Assembly: GCF_002902905.1 (NCBI RefSeq)
Contig: NZ_CP026124.1
Location: forward strand, 4,278,001-4,342,000
Direction of reading: 5' to 3'
From: Achromobacter sp. AONIH1
Lineage (GTDB): Bacteria; Pseudomonadota; Gammaproteobacteria; Burkholderiales; Burkholderiaceae_B
DNA: 64,000 bases
Shown here: in pieces, positions 17,147 to 24,826 of the stretch
Numbering within the stretch: the first letter of the stretch is position 1
Layout: each line of letters starts with the position of its first letter
Translations under genes and position numbers: made by a program
The notes under the pieces: model-generated
Databases searched by the model: none
What the model was told of the DNA's origin: nothing
Seen by the model: the letters and a program-made list of their open reading frames with translations, nothing else

Positions 17147-17162
17147 GGTGGATTCTCCAGGT

Positions 17163-18209
17163 TCAGACGGCGACGACGTTCACGCGCGTCGGGCACAGCA
17201 GCGATTTCAGGGGGACTTGCACCGACGTCTGCCGGCTGTCGGTCCAGTGGTCCTGCATGGCGATCTGCCTGATGGTGTGCTCGGCCAGCATCAGGACCAG
17301 CTCGCGCGCCCAGCAGCGGTCGTGCGAATGGCCGAACGGCAGGTAATGATCGGAGGCTTCTGGGTTGCTCACGCCCAGCCAGCGGTCGGGTTCATAGGCG
17401 TCGGCGTCGGGCCAGTGGCGGGGATCGCGCTGCGTGATCAGCGGAATGACCAGCACGTCGTCGGTCTCGCGGATGCGCGCGTCGACAGCGGTGAATTCCT
17501 GGCAGGCGTTGCGGTGGTACATCCAGGCGGGCGGCATCAGCCGCAGCGTTTCGGTGATGCAGTCGCGCGGCCGTTCGCGCGCGTCGCGGGCGGATGCCAG
17601 CCACAGCGCGTTCGTCACCAGGCAGGCGACCGTGATGCACATGGAACGGGCGGTGCGCCGGTACAGCGTCACGGCCCGGCGTCGCTCGTGGGCGTCGGGC
17701 GCTTCGTTGACCAGCTGCGCCAGCGCCGAGGAATGGATGGGCGCGCAGCGATGCAGCAGCCGGGTCATCAACCGCGACGACAGGCCGTCCACCAGCGGCT
17801 TGAGCCAGCCGGTCCGGTTGGCGACGCGATGGGTGAGGGCGTAGATGGGCCAGGGGTCCGACGCGTACAGGCGCTGTTGCAGATAGAGGTAGCCGGCGTC
17901 GGGCCAGCGCCCGGCCAGCCTGGGGCCGGGCTCGGGCGGGCTTTCGGCGACGCGCCGCGCGTCCTGCCCGACCGCGCGCATCACGGCCGAGAACGTCGCC
18001 TTGGCGATCGGCTGGCCCAGGATGGGCTTGAAGACGATGCGCTCGAAATCGTACATGGGCCGCGCGGCCAGGATGGCTTTCGACAGAGGGCCGTCCGTCA
18101 CGCCCACGGTCTGCTCGTCGATGCGGAACACGCCGCGCTGGCTGGGGTCGTCGAACAGCCGGCGTATTTCCTTGTGATAGTGGATCGTTCTATTGTCCAT
18201 TTCGTACAT
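17163..18209 (-). CDS. Short, divergent cytochrome P450
   Basis: 348 residues against about 400 for bacterial P450s; the deficit lies N-terminal to the K helix. Glu220-Arg223 (ETLR) is the ExxR pair, YEPDRW (272-277) is the PERF-like motif, and PFGHSHDRCWA (291-301) is the heme loop with ligand Cys299. The loop departs from consensus: Ser295 and Asp297 replace the usual Gly and Arg/His, and Ala301 follows the Cys pocket. The expected I-helix segment (CITVACLVTNALW, 191-203) lacks the acid-alcohol pair used for oxygen activation. This suits atypical chemistry such as aryl cross-linking, but that is inference. ATG 18200 is an alternative start. Followed by a methyltransferase. Confidence 0.85.
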   Translation of the reverse strand: MYEMDNRTIHYHKEIRRLFDDPSQRGVFRIDEQTVGVTDGPLSKAILAARPMYDFERIVFKPILGQPIAKATFSAVMRAVGQDARRVAESPPEPGPRLAGRWPDAGYLYLQQRLYASDPWPIYALTHRVANRTGWLKPLVDGLSSRLMTRLLHRCAPIHSSALAQLVNEAPDAHERRRAVTLYRRTARSMCITVACLVTNALWLASARDARERPRDCITETLRLMPPAWMYHRNACQEFTAVDARIRETDDVLVIPLITQRDPRHWPDADAYEPDRWLGVSNPEASDHYLPFGHSHDRCWARELVLMLAEHTIRQIAMQDHWTDSRQTSVQVPLKSLLCPTRVNVVAV

Positions 18210-18402
18210 CCGCGTGTAGACCGTCCCGGCTCGCGAGCGAGCGGGAATCCAGTGCTGTCATGGCGGTCCGGATGGATGCGGCATGACAGGAACGAGGCGC
18301 GACGAACCACGGCCAATGCCGCTCGGAGAGCGGTTGGCGGTCAGGATGATGAGACGGGCGGAAAGGCGCTATCCCGCTGCCGGGCGTGGACGTGCGGCCA
18401 AA

Positions 18403-18436
18403 AAAGAACGCCGGGGCCTGAACCCCGGCGTTCTTT
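18403..18436 (-). terminator. Strong terminator/attenuator between peptide gene and P450
   Basis: AAAGAACGCCGGGG pairs perfectly with CCCCGGCGTTCTTT around a 6-base loop. On the minus strand the stem starts 7 bases after the peptide stop codon and runs into a six-T tract. Partial read-through would give abundant peptide and little enzyme. It may also act on the plus strand. Confidence 0.8.
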
Positions 18437-18443
18437 CTTCACG

Positions 18444-18530
18444 CTAGATGAGGTAAGGCCGCCAAGCGGCGGCCTTGAGCTTCGACGAACGGCTGAAACG
18501 CGAGAGCTGCTTCTTTATCGATTTGATCAT
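18444..18530 (-). CDS. 28-residue peptide, candidate RiPP precursor for the adjacent P450
   Basis: This ORF is too short for standard gene calling. It encodes a basic leader-like N-terminus (MIKSIKKQLSRFSRSSKL) and ends KAAAWRPYLI. The ATG is preceded by GGAGAAGGCT, an excellent ribosome site with 6-base spacing. A strong terminator lies directly downstream, then the P450 and methyltransferase on the same strand. Small precursors with Trp/Tyr near the C-terminus are cross-linked by dedicated P450s in biarylitide- and atropopeptide-type pathways; the W-x-x-Y here fits that pattern. I do not recognise this exact peptide. The coding call rests on the ribosome site, terminator and context; substrate role is inference. 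Confidence 0.6.
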   Translation of the reverse strand: MIKSIKKQLSRFSRSSKLKAAAWRPYLI

Positions 18531-18651
18531 AGCCTTCTCCGTTAAGTGTAGTAGTCGAGTCGTAGGGTGGGAGACGAAACGACAGCGGATGTACTGCACC
18601 GGTCACTGCGATTCATCGCCCGCGCAAAAGCTAGCATCAGCAATATTTTTG

Positions 18652-18657
18652 GGTCAA
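18652..18657 (-). promoter_or_regulatory. Possible -35 element for the peptide gene
   Basis: The minus strand reads TTGACC, one change from TTGACA, about 120 bases before the peptide ATG. A convincing -10 is not seen at 17 bases (GATGCT/CTAGCT region). The 252-base gap 18531-18782 holds no other gene I can support. Confidence 0.25.
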
Positions 18658-18724
18658 GCGGCATCGTGTTCAGAGGGGCGTAAGACAAAGCTTTGGGTGG
18701 GCGCGTGCTACGCGCGCCGCGCAG

Positions 18725-18746
18725 CATCGGCGCGGGTGGGCCGATG
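18725..18746. terminator. Weak hairpin after the response regulator gene
   Basis: CATCGGC and GCCGATG pair around an 8-base loop. A T-rich tail follows only on the plus strand, so termination of the minus-strand regulator transcript here is doubtful and read-through toward the peptide gene is possible. Confidence 0.35.
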
Positions 18747-18782
18747 AGCATTTTCTTTTCGCGGCTTGCTCAGCTTTCGTGA

Positions 18783-19424
18783 CTACAGGCCCTGATCCAG
18801 CAGCGATGCGTACTGGCGGATCAGCTGCGCCAGCGAGTCGGCCTCGAGCTTGGCGTAGACATTGGCGCGATAGGTTTCCACCGTGCGCGGCGACAGCTCG
18901 AACTCGCGCGCGATTTCCTTGTTGCTCAGGCCCTGGACGATGCGCGCGGCCACGTCGCGCTCGCGTCCGGACAGGCGCGCCAGGCGGTCGCTGGCGGCCT
19001 GCGTCAGCGACAGTCGTTCGCGGCTGGCGACGTGCGCGCGCACGGCGGCCTGCACCGCGTCCAGGAACACATCGTCGTCCACCGGTTTTTGCAGGAACTC
19101 GATGGCGCCGCCCTTGAAGGCGCGGCGGCACAGGTCGACGTTGGCGTGGCCCGTCAGCATGATCACCGGCAGGTCCGATTGCTCCGCCAGCCGCGACAGC
19201 ACGTCCAGGCCGCCGATGCCCGGCATGCGGATGTCCAGCACCACGCAGCCGATGGCCTGGGGCGGCAGCGAATCCAGGAAGGCGACGGGATCGCCATGGC
19301 CGACGCTGCGCAGGCCGACGCTGCGCAGCAGCAGGGCCAGCGCGTCGCGCACCGCGTCGTCGTCGTCGACCAGGTAGACCAGCGGGGATTGGGCGTGCGC
19401 GTGGGCAGGCGGGGATGTGGTCAT
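18783..19424 (-). CDS. Response regulator, FixJ/NarL type
   Basis: 213 residues. The receiver domain (residues 15-130) carries the acidic triplet VDDDDAV, the phospho-acceptor Asp in VVLDIRMPGIGG, Thr in MLTGHA and Lys in LQKPVDDD. The LuxR-type HTH (145-205) has LSGRERDVAARIVQGLSNKEIA and LSPRTVETYRANVYAKL, the FixJ subgroup. Its ATG overlaps the histidine kinase stop, so the pair is coupled. It lies directly upstream of the peptide/P450/methyltransferase locus on the same strand and is a reasonable candidate regulator of it, though no target site is identified. Confidence 0.93.
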   Translation of the reverse strand: MTTSPPAHAHAQSPLVYLVDDDDAVRDALALLLRSVGLRSVGHGDPVAFLDSLPPQAIGCVVLDIRMPGIGGLDVLSRLAEQSDLPVIMLTGHANVDLCRRAFKGGAIEFLQKPVDDDVFLDAVQAAVRAHVASRERLSLTQAASDRLARLSGRERDVAARIVQGLSNKEIAREFELSPRTVETYRANVYAKLEADSLAQLIRQYASLLDQGL

Positions 19425-20869
19425 GGGCGGACTCCGGCGCGCGGCAGGCGCACGGTGAAACAGGCGCCGGCGGGCGTCAGGTTGCGCGCCTCGATGCGCG
19501 CATCCATCGCGCCGGCCAGGGTCTCGCACAGCGCCAGGCCCAGGCCCATGCCTTGCGCGCGGGTGGTGTAGAACGGCTGGTACAGGCGCGGCAGCGCCTC
19601 GGGCGCGATGCCGGGGCCGTTGTCGCGCACGCTGAGCAGGTAGTGGTCGCCATCGACCGCGCCGCTCAGCTCGATCAGCCCCTGGCCGGCGGCGCCGGCG
19701 CGCATGCCGGCCAGCGCGTCGACGGCGTTCTGCACCAGGTTGTGCAGGATCTGTTCCAGCGCCACGCGGTCGCCCAGCGGGCGTTCGCCGGGGGCGTCGT
19801 TGCGCCACGCCAGGCGCACGCCCTGGCGCGCCAGCTCCTGCTCGCGTAGGAAGCGCAGCGAATTCGCCAGCGCCTCGGGATCCAGCGCCTCGCGCGCGGC
19901 GGGCGCGCTGGGGCGCACCAGCGCGCGCATGCGGGCGATGATGTCGGCCGCGCGGCGGGCCTGGCCGGCGCTGGCCCGCAGGGCCTCGCGCACGGCGGGC
20001 CGTTCGTCTTCGTCGTCCAGCATGCGTTCGGCGGCGCGGGTCTGGGCCAGGATGGCGGTCAGCGGCTGGTTCAGCTCGTGGGCGATGCCCGCGGCCATCT
20101 CGCCCAGCGTGCCCAGGCGTTCCATGGCCGCCACGCGCGCCTGCTCGCGTTGGCGCAGGGCCTCGGCGCGGCCGCGACGCCAGGCGGCGGCGCCGGCGAC
20201 CAGCAGCGCGCTGGCGGCGGCCCAGGCCAGCCATTGCGCCCAGGGCCAGGAAGCGGGCGTCAGCACGCGTTCGCTGCGCAGGGCGAAGGGCTGGCTGGCG
20301 GCGCCCAGCGGTTTCTGCAGCGACAGCGTCCAGCCGTGCGCGCCGGCGTCCTGGCGCGCCAGCAGGCGCAGCGGCTCGGGGCCGATGGACAGGCTCAGGT
20401 TGGCCAGCGCGTCGGGGAAGTCGCCGTCCTGCAGCAGCTGGCGCGCGTCCAGCAGCAGGCTCCAGCTGGACGGAGCCACCAGCCAGTAGCGCGCCGCGTC
20501 CACCGGCAGCGTGACGGGACGACCCTGCGCGCGCGCCTGCGCCACGGCGGCGTCCAGGCCGGCGGGCGGCGGCAGGCTGCCGGCCCAGGCGCCGTCGCGC
20601 AGCTGGCCCAGCCCCAGCAGCTGCGGCAGCGACGGGCGCAGGCTGGGATACAGGCGCTCGGGCGCGGGCGGATGCGACAGGGCGGCCAGCGTGGCCAGCA
20701 CCGCCTCGTGCTGTACGGTCTTCTGGCTGAGCATGCGCTGGGCGATGCTGGTGCCCTGGAAAAAGGCGTCGTACTGGCGCAGATAGTCCTGCCGCCCGAT
20801 CCAGGCGGCGCCCAGGCCGAACAGCAGCAACCAGCAGAGCAATGCGCCGTAGCGCGCAGGGAATTTCAC
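19421..20869 (-). CDS. Sensor histidine kinase (DctB/FixL-type)
   Basis: 482 residues. TM1 (about 8-24) and TM2 (about 213-230) enclose a periplasmic sensing domain of about 185 residues. The dimerisation helix carries the phospho-acceptor His in GIAHELNQPLTAIL. The ATPase has an N box LVQNAVDAL, G1 RDNGPGIAPEAL and G2 GMGLGLALCETLAG. It phosphorylates the response regulator encoded by the overlapping next gene. The periplasmic ligand is unknown; no PAS motif is obvious. Downstream on the strand lie the regulator and then the peptide/P450 locus. Confidence 0.92.
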   Translation of the reverse strand: MKFPARYGALLCWLLLFGLGAAWIGRQDYLRQYDAFFQGTSIAQRMLSQKTVQHEAVLATLAALSHPPAPERLYPSLRPSLPQLLGLGQLRDGAWAGSLPPPAGLDAAVAQARAQGRPVTLPVDAARYWLVAPSSWSLLLDARQLLQDGDFPDALANLSLSIGPEPLRLLARQDAGAHGWTLSLQKPLGAASQPFALRSERVLTPASWPWAQWLAWAAASALLVAGAAAWRRGRAEALRQREQARVAAMERLGTLGEMAAGIAHELNQPLTAILAQTRAAERMLDDEDERPAVREALRASAGQARRAADIIARMRALVRPSAPAAREALDPEALANSLRFLREQELARQGVRLAWRNDAPGERPLGDRVALEQILHNLVQNAVDALAGMRAGAAGQGLIELSGAVDGDHYLLSVRDNGPGIAPEALPRLYQPFYTTRAQGMGLGLALCETLAGAMDARIEARNLTPAGACFTVRLPRAGVRP

Positions 20870-20955
20870 CGGGGCATTATGCCTCGCGGCGCAGGCGGGC
20901 CGGCATCCGTAAGGCTACGGAGGCGCCGTGCCCGCGCCGCTCGCCAGGCAGGCGC

Positions 20956-22092
20956 TCAGGCGTTCGGGCGGCCAACCGCCCCGGCTGGCGTCGCCACGGT
21001 CATCTGGTACAACGCCGCGACCAGGTCGGACTGTGTCACCAGGCCGCGCAGCACGCCGTCCTGGTCCAGCACCGGCACGCAATGCAGGCCGTCCGCCATG
21101 GGACGGGCAAGCTCCACGGCCGGCAGTTCCGGCGTGGCGAAAGGCCCATTCGAGCGCATGCAATCCATGACCAGCAGGTCCGGGCCCTCATGCACCGGCG
21201 CGAGCCTGGCCTTGCGCGCCAGCACGTCGGCCTGGTCGATCATGCCGGCATAGCGCCCGGCGGCGTCGAGCACGGGCAGGGTCTGCAAGCGGTGCTTGCC
21301 GTACAGGCGGATGGCATAGTCCAGCGGATCGTTCTGCTGCACCGAGACCAGATCGCGCGACATGATGTCGGCGCAGCGTACATCGCCGAAGCGTCGCACG
21401 CTGGCGCGCAGCTCGGCTTCCATCACGATGTCTTCCAGGTCTTCCTTGCTGATGTCCAGCAGCTCGCCGCGCTGGCTCAGCGCCTGGTCCAGGTCGGCGC
21501 GGGAAAAACCCAGGCGCGCGCTGGGCGCGGGGTCGCGCGTCAGATGCGAGGCGGCCGGCTCGGCGTGGCGGCGCGGATAGTTGCGGCGCAGCGCGCCGTT
21601 GAAGGCCACGGCGATGGACAGCAGGATCACGGAGTTCAGCGCCACCGGCCACAGCACGAAGCCATAGCCCAGGCTGGCCACGGCCGGGCCGCCCAGGACG
21701 GCGGTCAGCGCCACCGCGCCGCTGGGCGGATGCAGGCAGCGCAGCGTGAACATGGCGGCGATGGCCAGCGAGCCGGCGGCGGCGGCGGCCAGACCCGGGT
21801 CGGGAATGGCGCGGGCGCAGGTCACGCCGATCAGCGCGGACACCAGATTGCCGGCCATGATGGACCAGGGCTGGGCCAGCGGGCTGGCGGGCGCGGCGAA
21901 CAGCAACACGGCGGACGCGCCCATCGGCGCGATGAACCAGGGATTGGCCCCGCCCAGCGCGTGGCGGCCCACCCATTCGGTGCAGAACAGGCCGATCAGC
22001 GCGCCCAGCGCGCCGTAAATCTTTTCGCGGGCGCTCGCGCCCACGGGCGCCGGCGCGAACGATGCCAGCCAGCGCTTGAATGCAACATCCAA
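20956..22092 (-). CDS. HPP-family membrane protein with C-terminal CBS pair
   Basis: 378 residues. Residues 20-170 form an HPP domain with four or five membrane helices, including the family name motif CLHPPSGAVAL (cut from LRCLHPPSG). Residues 240-365 contain two CBS domains (DIMSRDLVSVQQNDPLDYAI, MDCMRSNGPFATPELPAVEL) that usually sense adenine nucleotides. HPP proteins have been linked to nitrite transport in plastids and cyanobacteria; the bacterial HPP-CBS role is not settled. Divergence or co-transcription with the downstream kinase is possible: 86 bases separate them. Confidence 0.9.
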   Translation of the reverse strand: MDVAFKRWLASFAPAPVGASAREKIYGALGALIGLFCTEWVGRHALGGANPWFIAPMGASAVLLFAAPASPLAQPWSIMAGNLVSALIGVTCARAIPDPGLAAAAAGSLAIAAMFTLRCLHPPSGAVALTAVLGGPAVASLGYGFVLWPVALNSVILLSIAVAFNGALRRNYPRRHAEPAASHLTRDPAPSARLGFSRADLDQALSQRGELLDISKEDLEDIVMEAELRASVRRFGDVRCADIMSRDLVSVQQNDPLDYAIRLYGKHRLQTLPVLDAAGRYAGMIDQADVLARKARLAPVHEGPDLLVMDCMRSNGPFATPELPAVELARPMADGLHCVPVLDQDGVLRGLVTQSDLVAALYQMTVATPAGAVGRPNA

Positions 22093-22166
22093 CTTTCTCT
22101 CCTCGCGGCCCGCAGGGCGGGGTCGCGGGGCAAAAATTTAGCACGCCTTCAGGGGCGGCCATGAAC

Positions 22167-23063
22167 CTATGCCGGAATCGTCGCCGCGCGCAGCGCCCAC
22201 AACACGTCCAGCACGTGGCGGGTGGCCAGTTCGATATCGCCGGCGCGGTGGGCGATGCCCAGCGGACGCCACAGCGCGGGACGCAGCGGCCGCATGGCGA
22301 TGCGCGGGTCGGGCTGCGGCGCGGTGGCCTCATGGGGCAGCAGCGTCGCGCCGTAGCCGGCGGCCACCAGGCTCTTGATGGCGTCGTTGTAGTTGAGCTG
22401 GATGCGCGCGCGCGGGTTCAGGCCGGCGGCGGCGAACCATTCGGCGGTCAGGCGCGACAGCCGCGTGCTGGCGTCGTTCAGGATCAGCGGACGTTCGGCC
22501 AGCCAGGCGGGCGTCAACCGGGCTGGCGCCTGCCAGGACGCGGGCAGGAAGGCCAGCACCGGATCGCGCCGCCAGGGCCGCAGCACCAGACCGTCCGTGG
22601 GCGGCTGGGGCAGCGCCACCAGGCCCACGTCCAGCGTGCCGTCAGCCAGCCGCAGCAAGGTCTCCTGCGAGGTCAGCACGGCCACCTGCACATCGATGCG
22701 GGGGTGGTCGCGCGCCAGCGTCTCCAGCGCCTGCGGCAGCAGGTGGGCGATGGCCCCGGTGGACGCGCCCAGCCTCACGCGGCCCTCCAGCCCCTGGACC
22801 TGGCGCTGCACGTCGTCCAGCGCCTGGCTGGCGTCGGCCAGCAGGCGGCGGGCGCGGGCCAGCAGGGTCTCGCCGATGGCGGTGGGGCGCACCTGCCCGC
22901 GCGTGCGCGTGAGCAGCGCCGCGCCTACCTGCGCCTCCAGGTCGGCCACGTGCAGGCTGATGGTGGGCGGCGCCAGGTGCAGGGCGCGCGCGGCGTTGGC
23001 GAAGGAGCCCAGGTCGGCAATGGCGACCAGGGTGCGCAGCCGGTCCAGGTTGATTTCCCGCAT
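22167..23063 (-). CDS. LysR-family transcriptional regulator
   Basis: 298 residues. The HTH is MREINLDRLRTLVAIADLGS with RALHLAPPTISLHVADLEAQ. The effector domain begins near residue 90 (GRVRLGASTGAIAHLLPQAL). It is divergent from argC, with a near-perfect dyad 12 bases before its own start. That arrangement suggests autorepression and possible control of argC, but LysR control of arginine synthesis would be unusual. Confidence 0.93.
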   Translation of the reverse strand: MREINLDRLRTLVAIADLGSFANAARALHLAPPTISLHVADLEAQVGAALLTRTRGQVRPTAIGETLLARARRLLADASQALDDVQRQVQGLEGRVRLGASTGAIAHLLPQALETLARDHPRIDVQVAVLTSQETLLRLADGTLDVGLVALPQPPTDGLVLRPWRRDPVLAFLPASWQAPARLTPAWLAERPLILNDASTRLSRLTAEWFAAAGLNPRARIQLNYNDAIKSLVAAGYGATLLPHEATAPQPDPRIAMRPLRPALWRPLGIAHRAGDIELATRHVLDVLWALRAATIPA

Positions 23064-23074
23064 GACGGATCCTT

Positions 23075-23091
23075 ATTCAGAAAAACTGAAT
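23075..23091. promoter_or_regulatory. LysR-type dyad operator
   Basis: ATTCAG-AAAAA-CTGAAT has perfect six-base arms and contains the T-N11-A pattern of LysR operators. It is positioned just upstream of the LysR start codon, inside the 177-base divergent region shared with argC. Confidence 0.6.
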
Positions 23092-23240
23092 CAGGCAGTC
23101 ATGATATTCGACTTTGATAATCGTGGCGCCTGGCCGAAGATGGATGCCATCACGCCGACCCGGGGATGACGGAGCGCAGCAAGCATCCGAGACCCGGGCG
23201 GCCCGTCCACCGCAATCCCATCACCAGGAAGCACCGCGCC

Positions 23241-24170
23241 ATGACGCAACCCCTCGTATTCATCGACGGCGACCAAGGCACCACCGGCCTGCAGATCCAT
23301 GAACGGCTCCAGGGCCGCGACGACCTGCGCCTGCTGACGCTGCCGGCGGCCGAGCGCAAGGACGCCGCGCGCCGCGCCGAGGCCATCAACGCCTGCGATA
23401 TCGCCATCCTGTGCCTGCCGGACGAGCCGGCGCGGCAGGCGGTGGCGTCCATCCGCAATCCCAAGGTGCAGGTGATCGACGCCAGTTCCGCGCATCGCAC
23501 CACCGAGGGCTGGGTCTATGGCTTTCCCGAAATGACGCCCGGCCAGGACGAACGCATCGCCGGCGCGTCGCGGGTGAGCAATCCCGGCTGCTATCCGACC
23601 GGCGCCATCGCCTTGCTGCGCCCGCTGGTCGAGGCCGGCCTGCTGCCGGCCGACTATCCGCTGGCGGTGCAGGCGGTGTCGGGCTATTCGGGCGGCGGCC
23701 GCGCCAGCGTGGACGCCTACGAAGGGCCGGACGCGGCGGCGCAGCCGCCGTTCCAGGTCTACGGTCTGGGCCTGGCGCACAAGCACACGCCGGAAATCCA
23801 GCGCCATGCGGGCCTGACGCAGCGGCCCGTGTTCCTGCCGTCGTATGGCGCGTTCCGCCAGGGCATCGTGCTGACCGTGCCGCTGCAACTGCGGCTGCTG
23901 CCGGCCGGCGCGGATCTCGCCGCCCTGCAGGCCTGCCTGGCCGAGCGTTATGCCGGGTCGCGCCACGTGCAGGTCGCGTCGCTGGAGGAATCGGCGGCGC
24001 AGGCGCGGCTGGAGCCGCAGGCGCTGAACGGCACCAACGACCTGCGCCTGTCGGTGCACGGCAACGCCGCCGAGGGACAGGCGCTGCTGGCCGCCGTGTT
24101 CGACAACCTGGGCAAGGGCGCGTCGGGCGCGGCGGTGCAGAACCTGGATCTGATGCTGGCGCGGCACTGA
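23241..24170 (+). CDS. argC: N-acetyl-gamma-glutamyl-phosphate reductase, short form (EC 1.2.1.38)
   Basis: 309 residues, the length of type-2 ArgC. It reduces N-acetylglutamyl phosphate to the semialdehyde in arginine synthesis, in the cytosol. Catalytic Cys117 lies in [11 protein letters not shown], the NADP-binding start is [17 protein letters not shown], and [13 protein letters not shown] carries the catalytic His region. ATG 23241 is chosen because the upstream in-frame ATG at 23166 adds 25 residues of low-complexity leader. No other arginine gene is adjacent, so it is an isolated biosynthetic gene. Confidence 0.94.
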   Translation: MTQPLVFIDGDQGTTGLQIHERLQGRDDLRLLTLPAAERKDAARRAEAINACDIAILCLPDEPARQAVASIRNPKVQVIDASSAHRTTEGWVYGFPEMTPGQDERIAGASRVSNPGCYPTGAIALLRPLVEAGLLPADYPLAVQAVSGYSGGGRASVDAYEGPDAAAQPPFQVYGLGLAHKHTPEIQRHAGLTQRPVFLPSYGAFRQGIVLTVPLQLRLLPAGADLAALQACLAERYAGSRHVQVASLEESAAQARLEPQALNGTNDLRLSVHGNAAEGQALLAAVFDNLGKGASGAAVQNLDLMLARH

Positions 24171-24304
24171 AGAAGTAAGACTTGTCCGATGTTGCGGGTC
24201 GGACGGCCCGGGCAGGGGGGCGGGCGGGCTAAGCTCTGAGCTTGTGCCCGCCGCGCGGCTGCGTGGCGGGCTGTCCGGCAATCGACACGGAAGGACCTTG
24301 CATC

Positions 24305-24649
24305 ATGTTTGGCCAGTCTCCCGATGAGTACATGTCCGAGCGTTACCGCAGCCAGCCCTCGCAGGCGCTGGCAGCCATCAACACCCATATCGCCTCGGGC
24401 GACCTCGCCAGCGCGCTGGAAATCCTGCGCCAGCTGGCCATGGCGCGTGGCGGCATGCAGATCGTGGCCGAGCGCGCCAAGCTCAACTCGACCCAGATCT
24501 ATCGCATGCTGTCGCGCAAGGGCAATCCCACCCTGAGCGGCCTGACCGCCATCCTGCAGGCCCTGGACCTGGGAATCTCCATACACGCGCTGCCCGCCGC
24601 AACGCCCGACGCCGCCACGCGTCAGCCGGAAGACCCGCCCATCACCTGA
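24305..24649 (+). CDS. HTH addiction-module antidote-like (XRE) protein, orphan
   Basis: 114 residues. The helix-turn-helix is GGMQIVAERAKLNSTQIYRM followed by LSRKGNPTLSGLTAILQALD, the pattern of HigA/putative antidote family proteins that usually partner a RelE-type toxin. No toxin ORF lies on either side: upstream is argC and downstream an intergenic repeat. It may be a solitary regulator or the surviving half of a module. ATG 24305 is preceded by GGAAGGACC. An in-frame start at 24242 is less likely. Confidence 0.8.
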   Translation: MFGQSPDEYMSERYRSQPSQALAAINTHIASGDLASALEILRQLAMARGGMQIVAERAKLNSTQIYRMLSRKGNPTLSGLTAILQALDLGISIHALPAATPDAATRQPEDPPIT

Positions 24650-24739
24650 CGCGTGGCGCGCGCGACAAGGCAAGCGGCGCGCGAAATGTGCCCCGGTTCA
24701 GCCCTCAGACCGAGTCCACCCAACCAGCCCCTGCCTCCC

Positions 24740-24826
24740 CAGACCGGGGCCGCACGGAGCCGGCTTTGCCGGTCCGTGGCGGCGCCCCCCTGGGGGGGAA
24801 GCGCGCAGCGCTTCGGGGGGGGGGGG
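24740..24826. repeat. REP-like GC-rich intergenic element with G12 tract
   Basis: A run of small hairpins: CCGG-CTTT-GCCGG near 24758, CCCCCC-T-GGGGGGG near 24785, GAAGCGC-GCA-GCGCTTC at 24798-24814, then twelve G at 24815-24826 abutting the stop codon of the minus-strand gene. The modular form resembles dispersed repeats of related genomes and may also terminate transcription. Confidence 0.5.

Noticed and set aside
18455..18476. Hairpin AAGGCCGCC/GGCGGCCTT that looks like a terminator
   Set aside because: It falls within the peptide codons for Lys-Ala-Ala-Ala-Trp-Arg-Pro; symmetry is probably a by-product of the codons, and there is no T tract.
18542..18751. 69-codon minus-strand ORF between the response regulator and the peptide gene
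   Set aside because: No ribosome site, no recognisable composition or domain, and it covers the likely promoter of the peptide gene.
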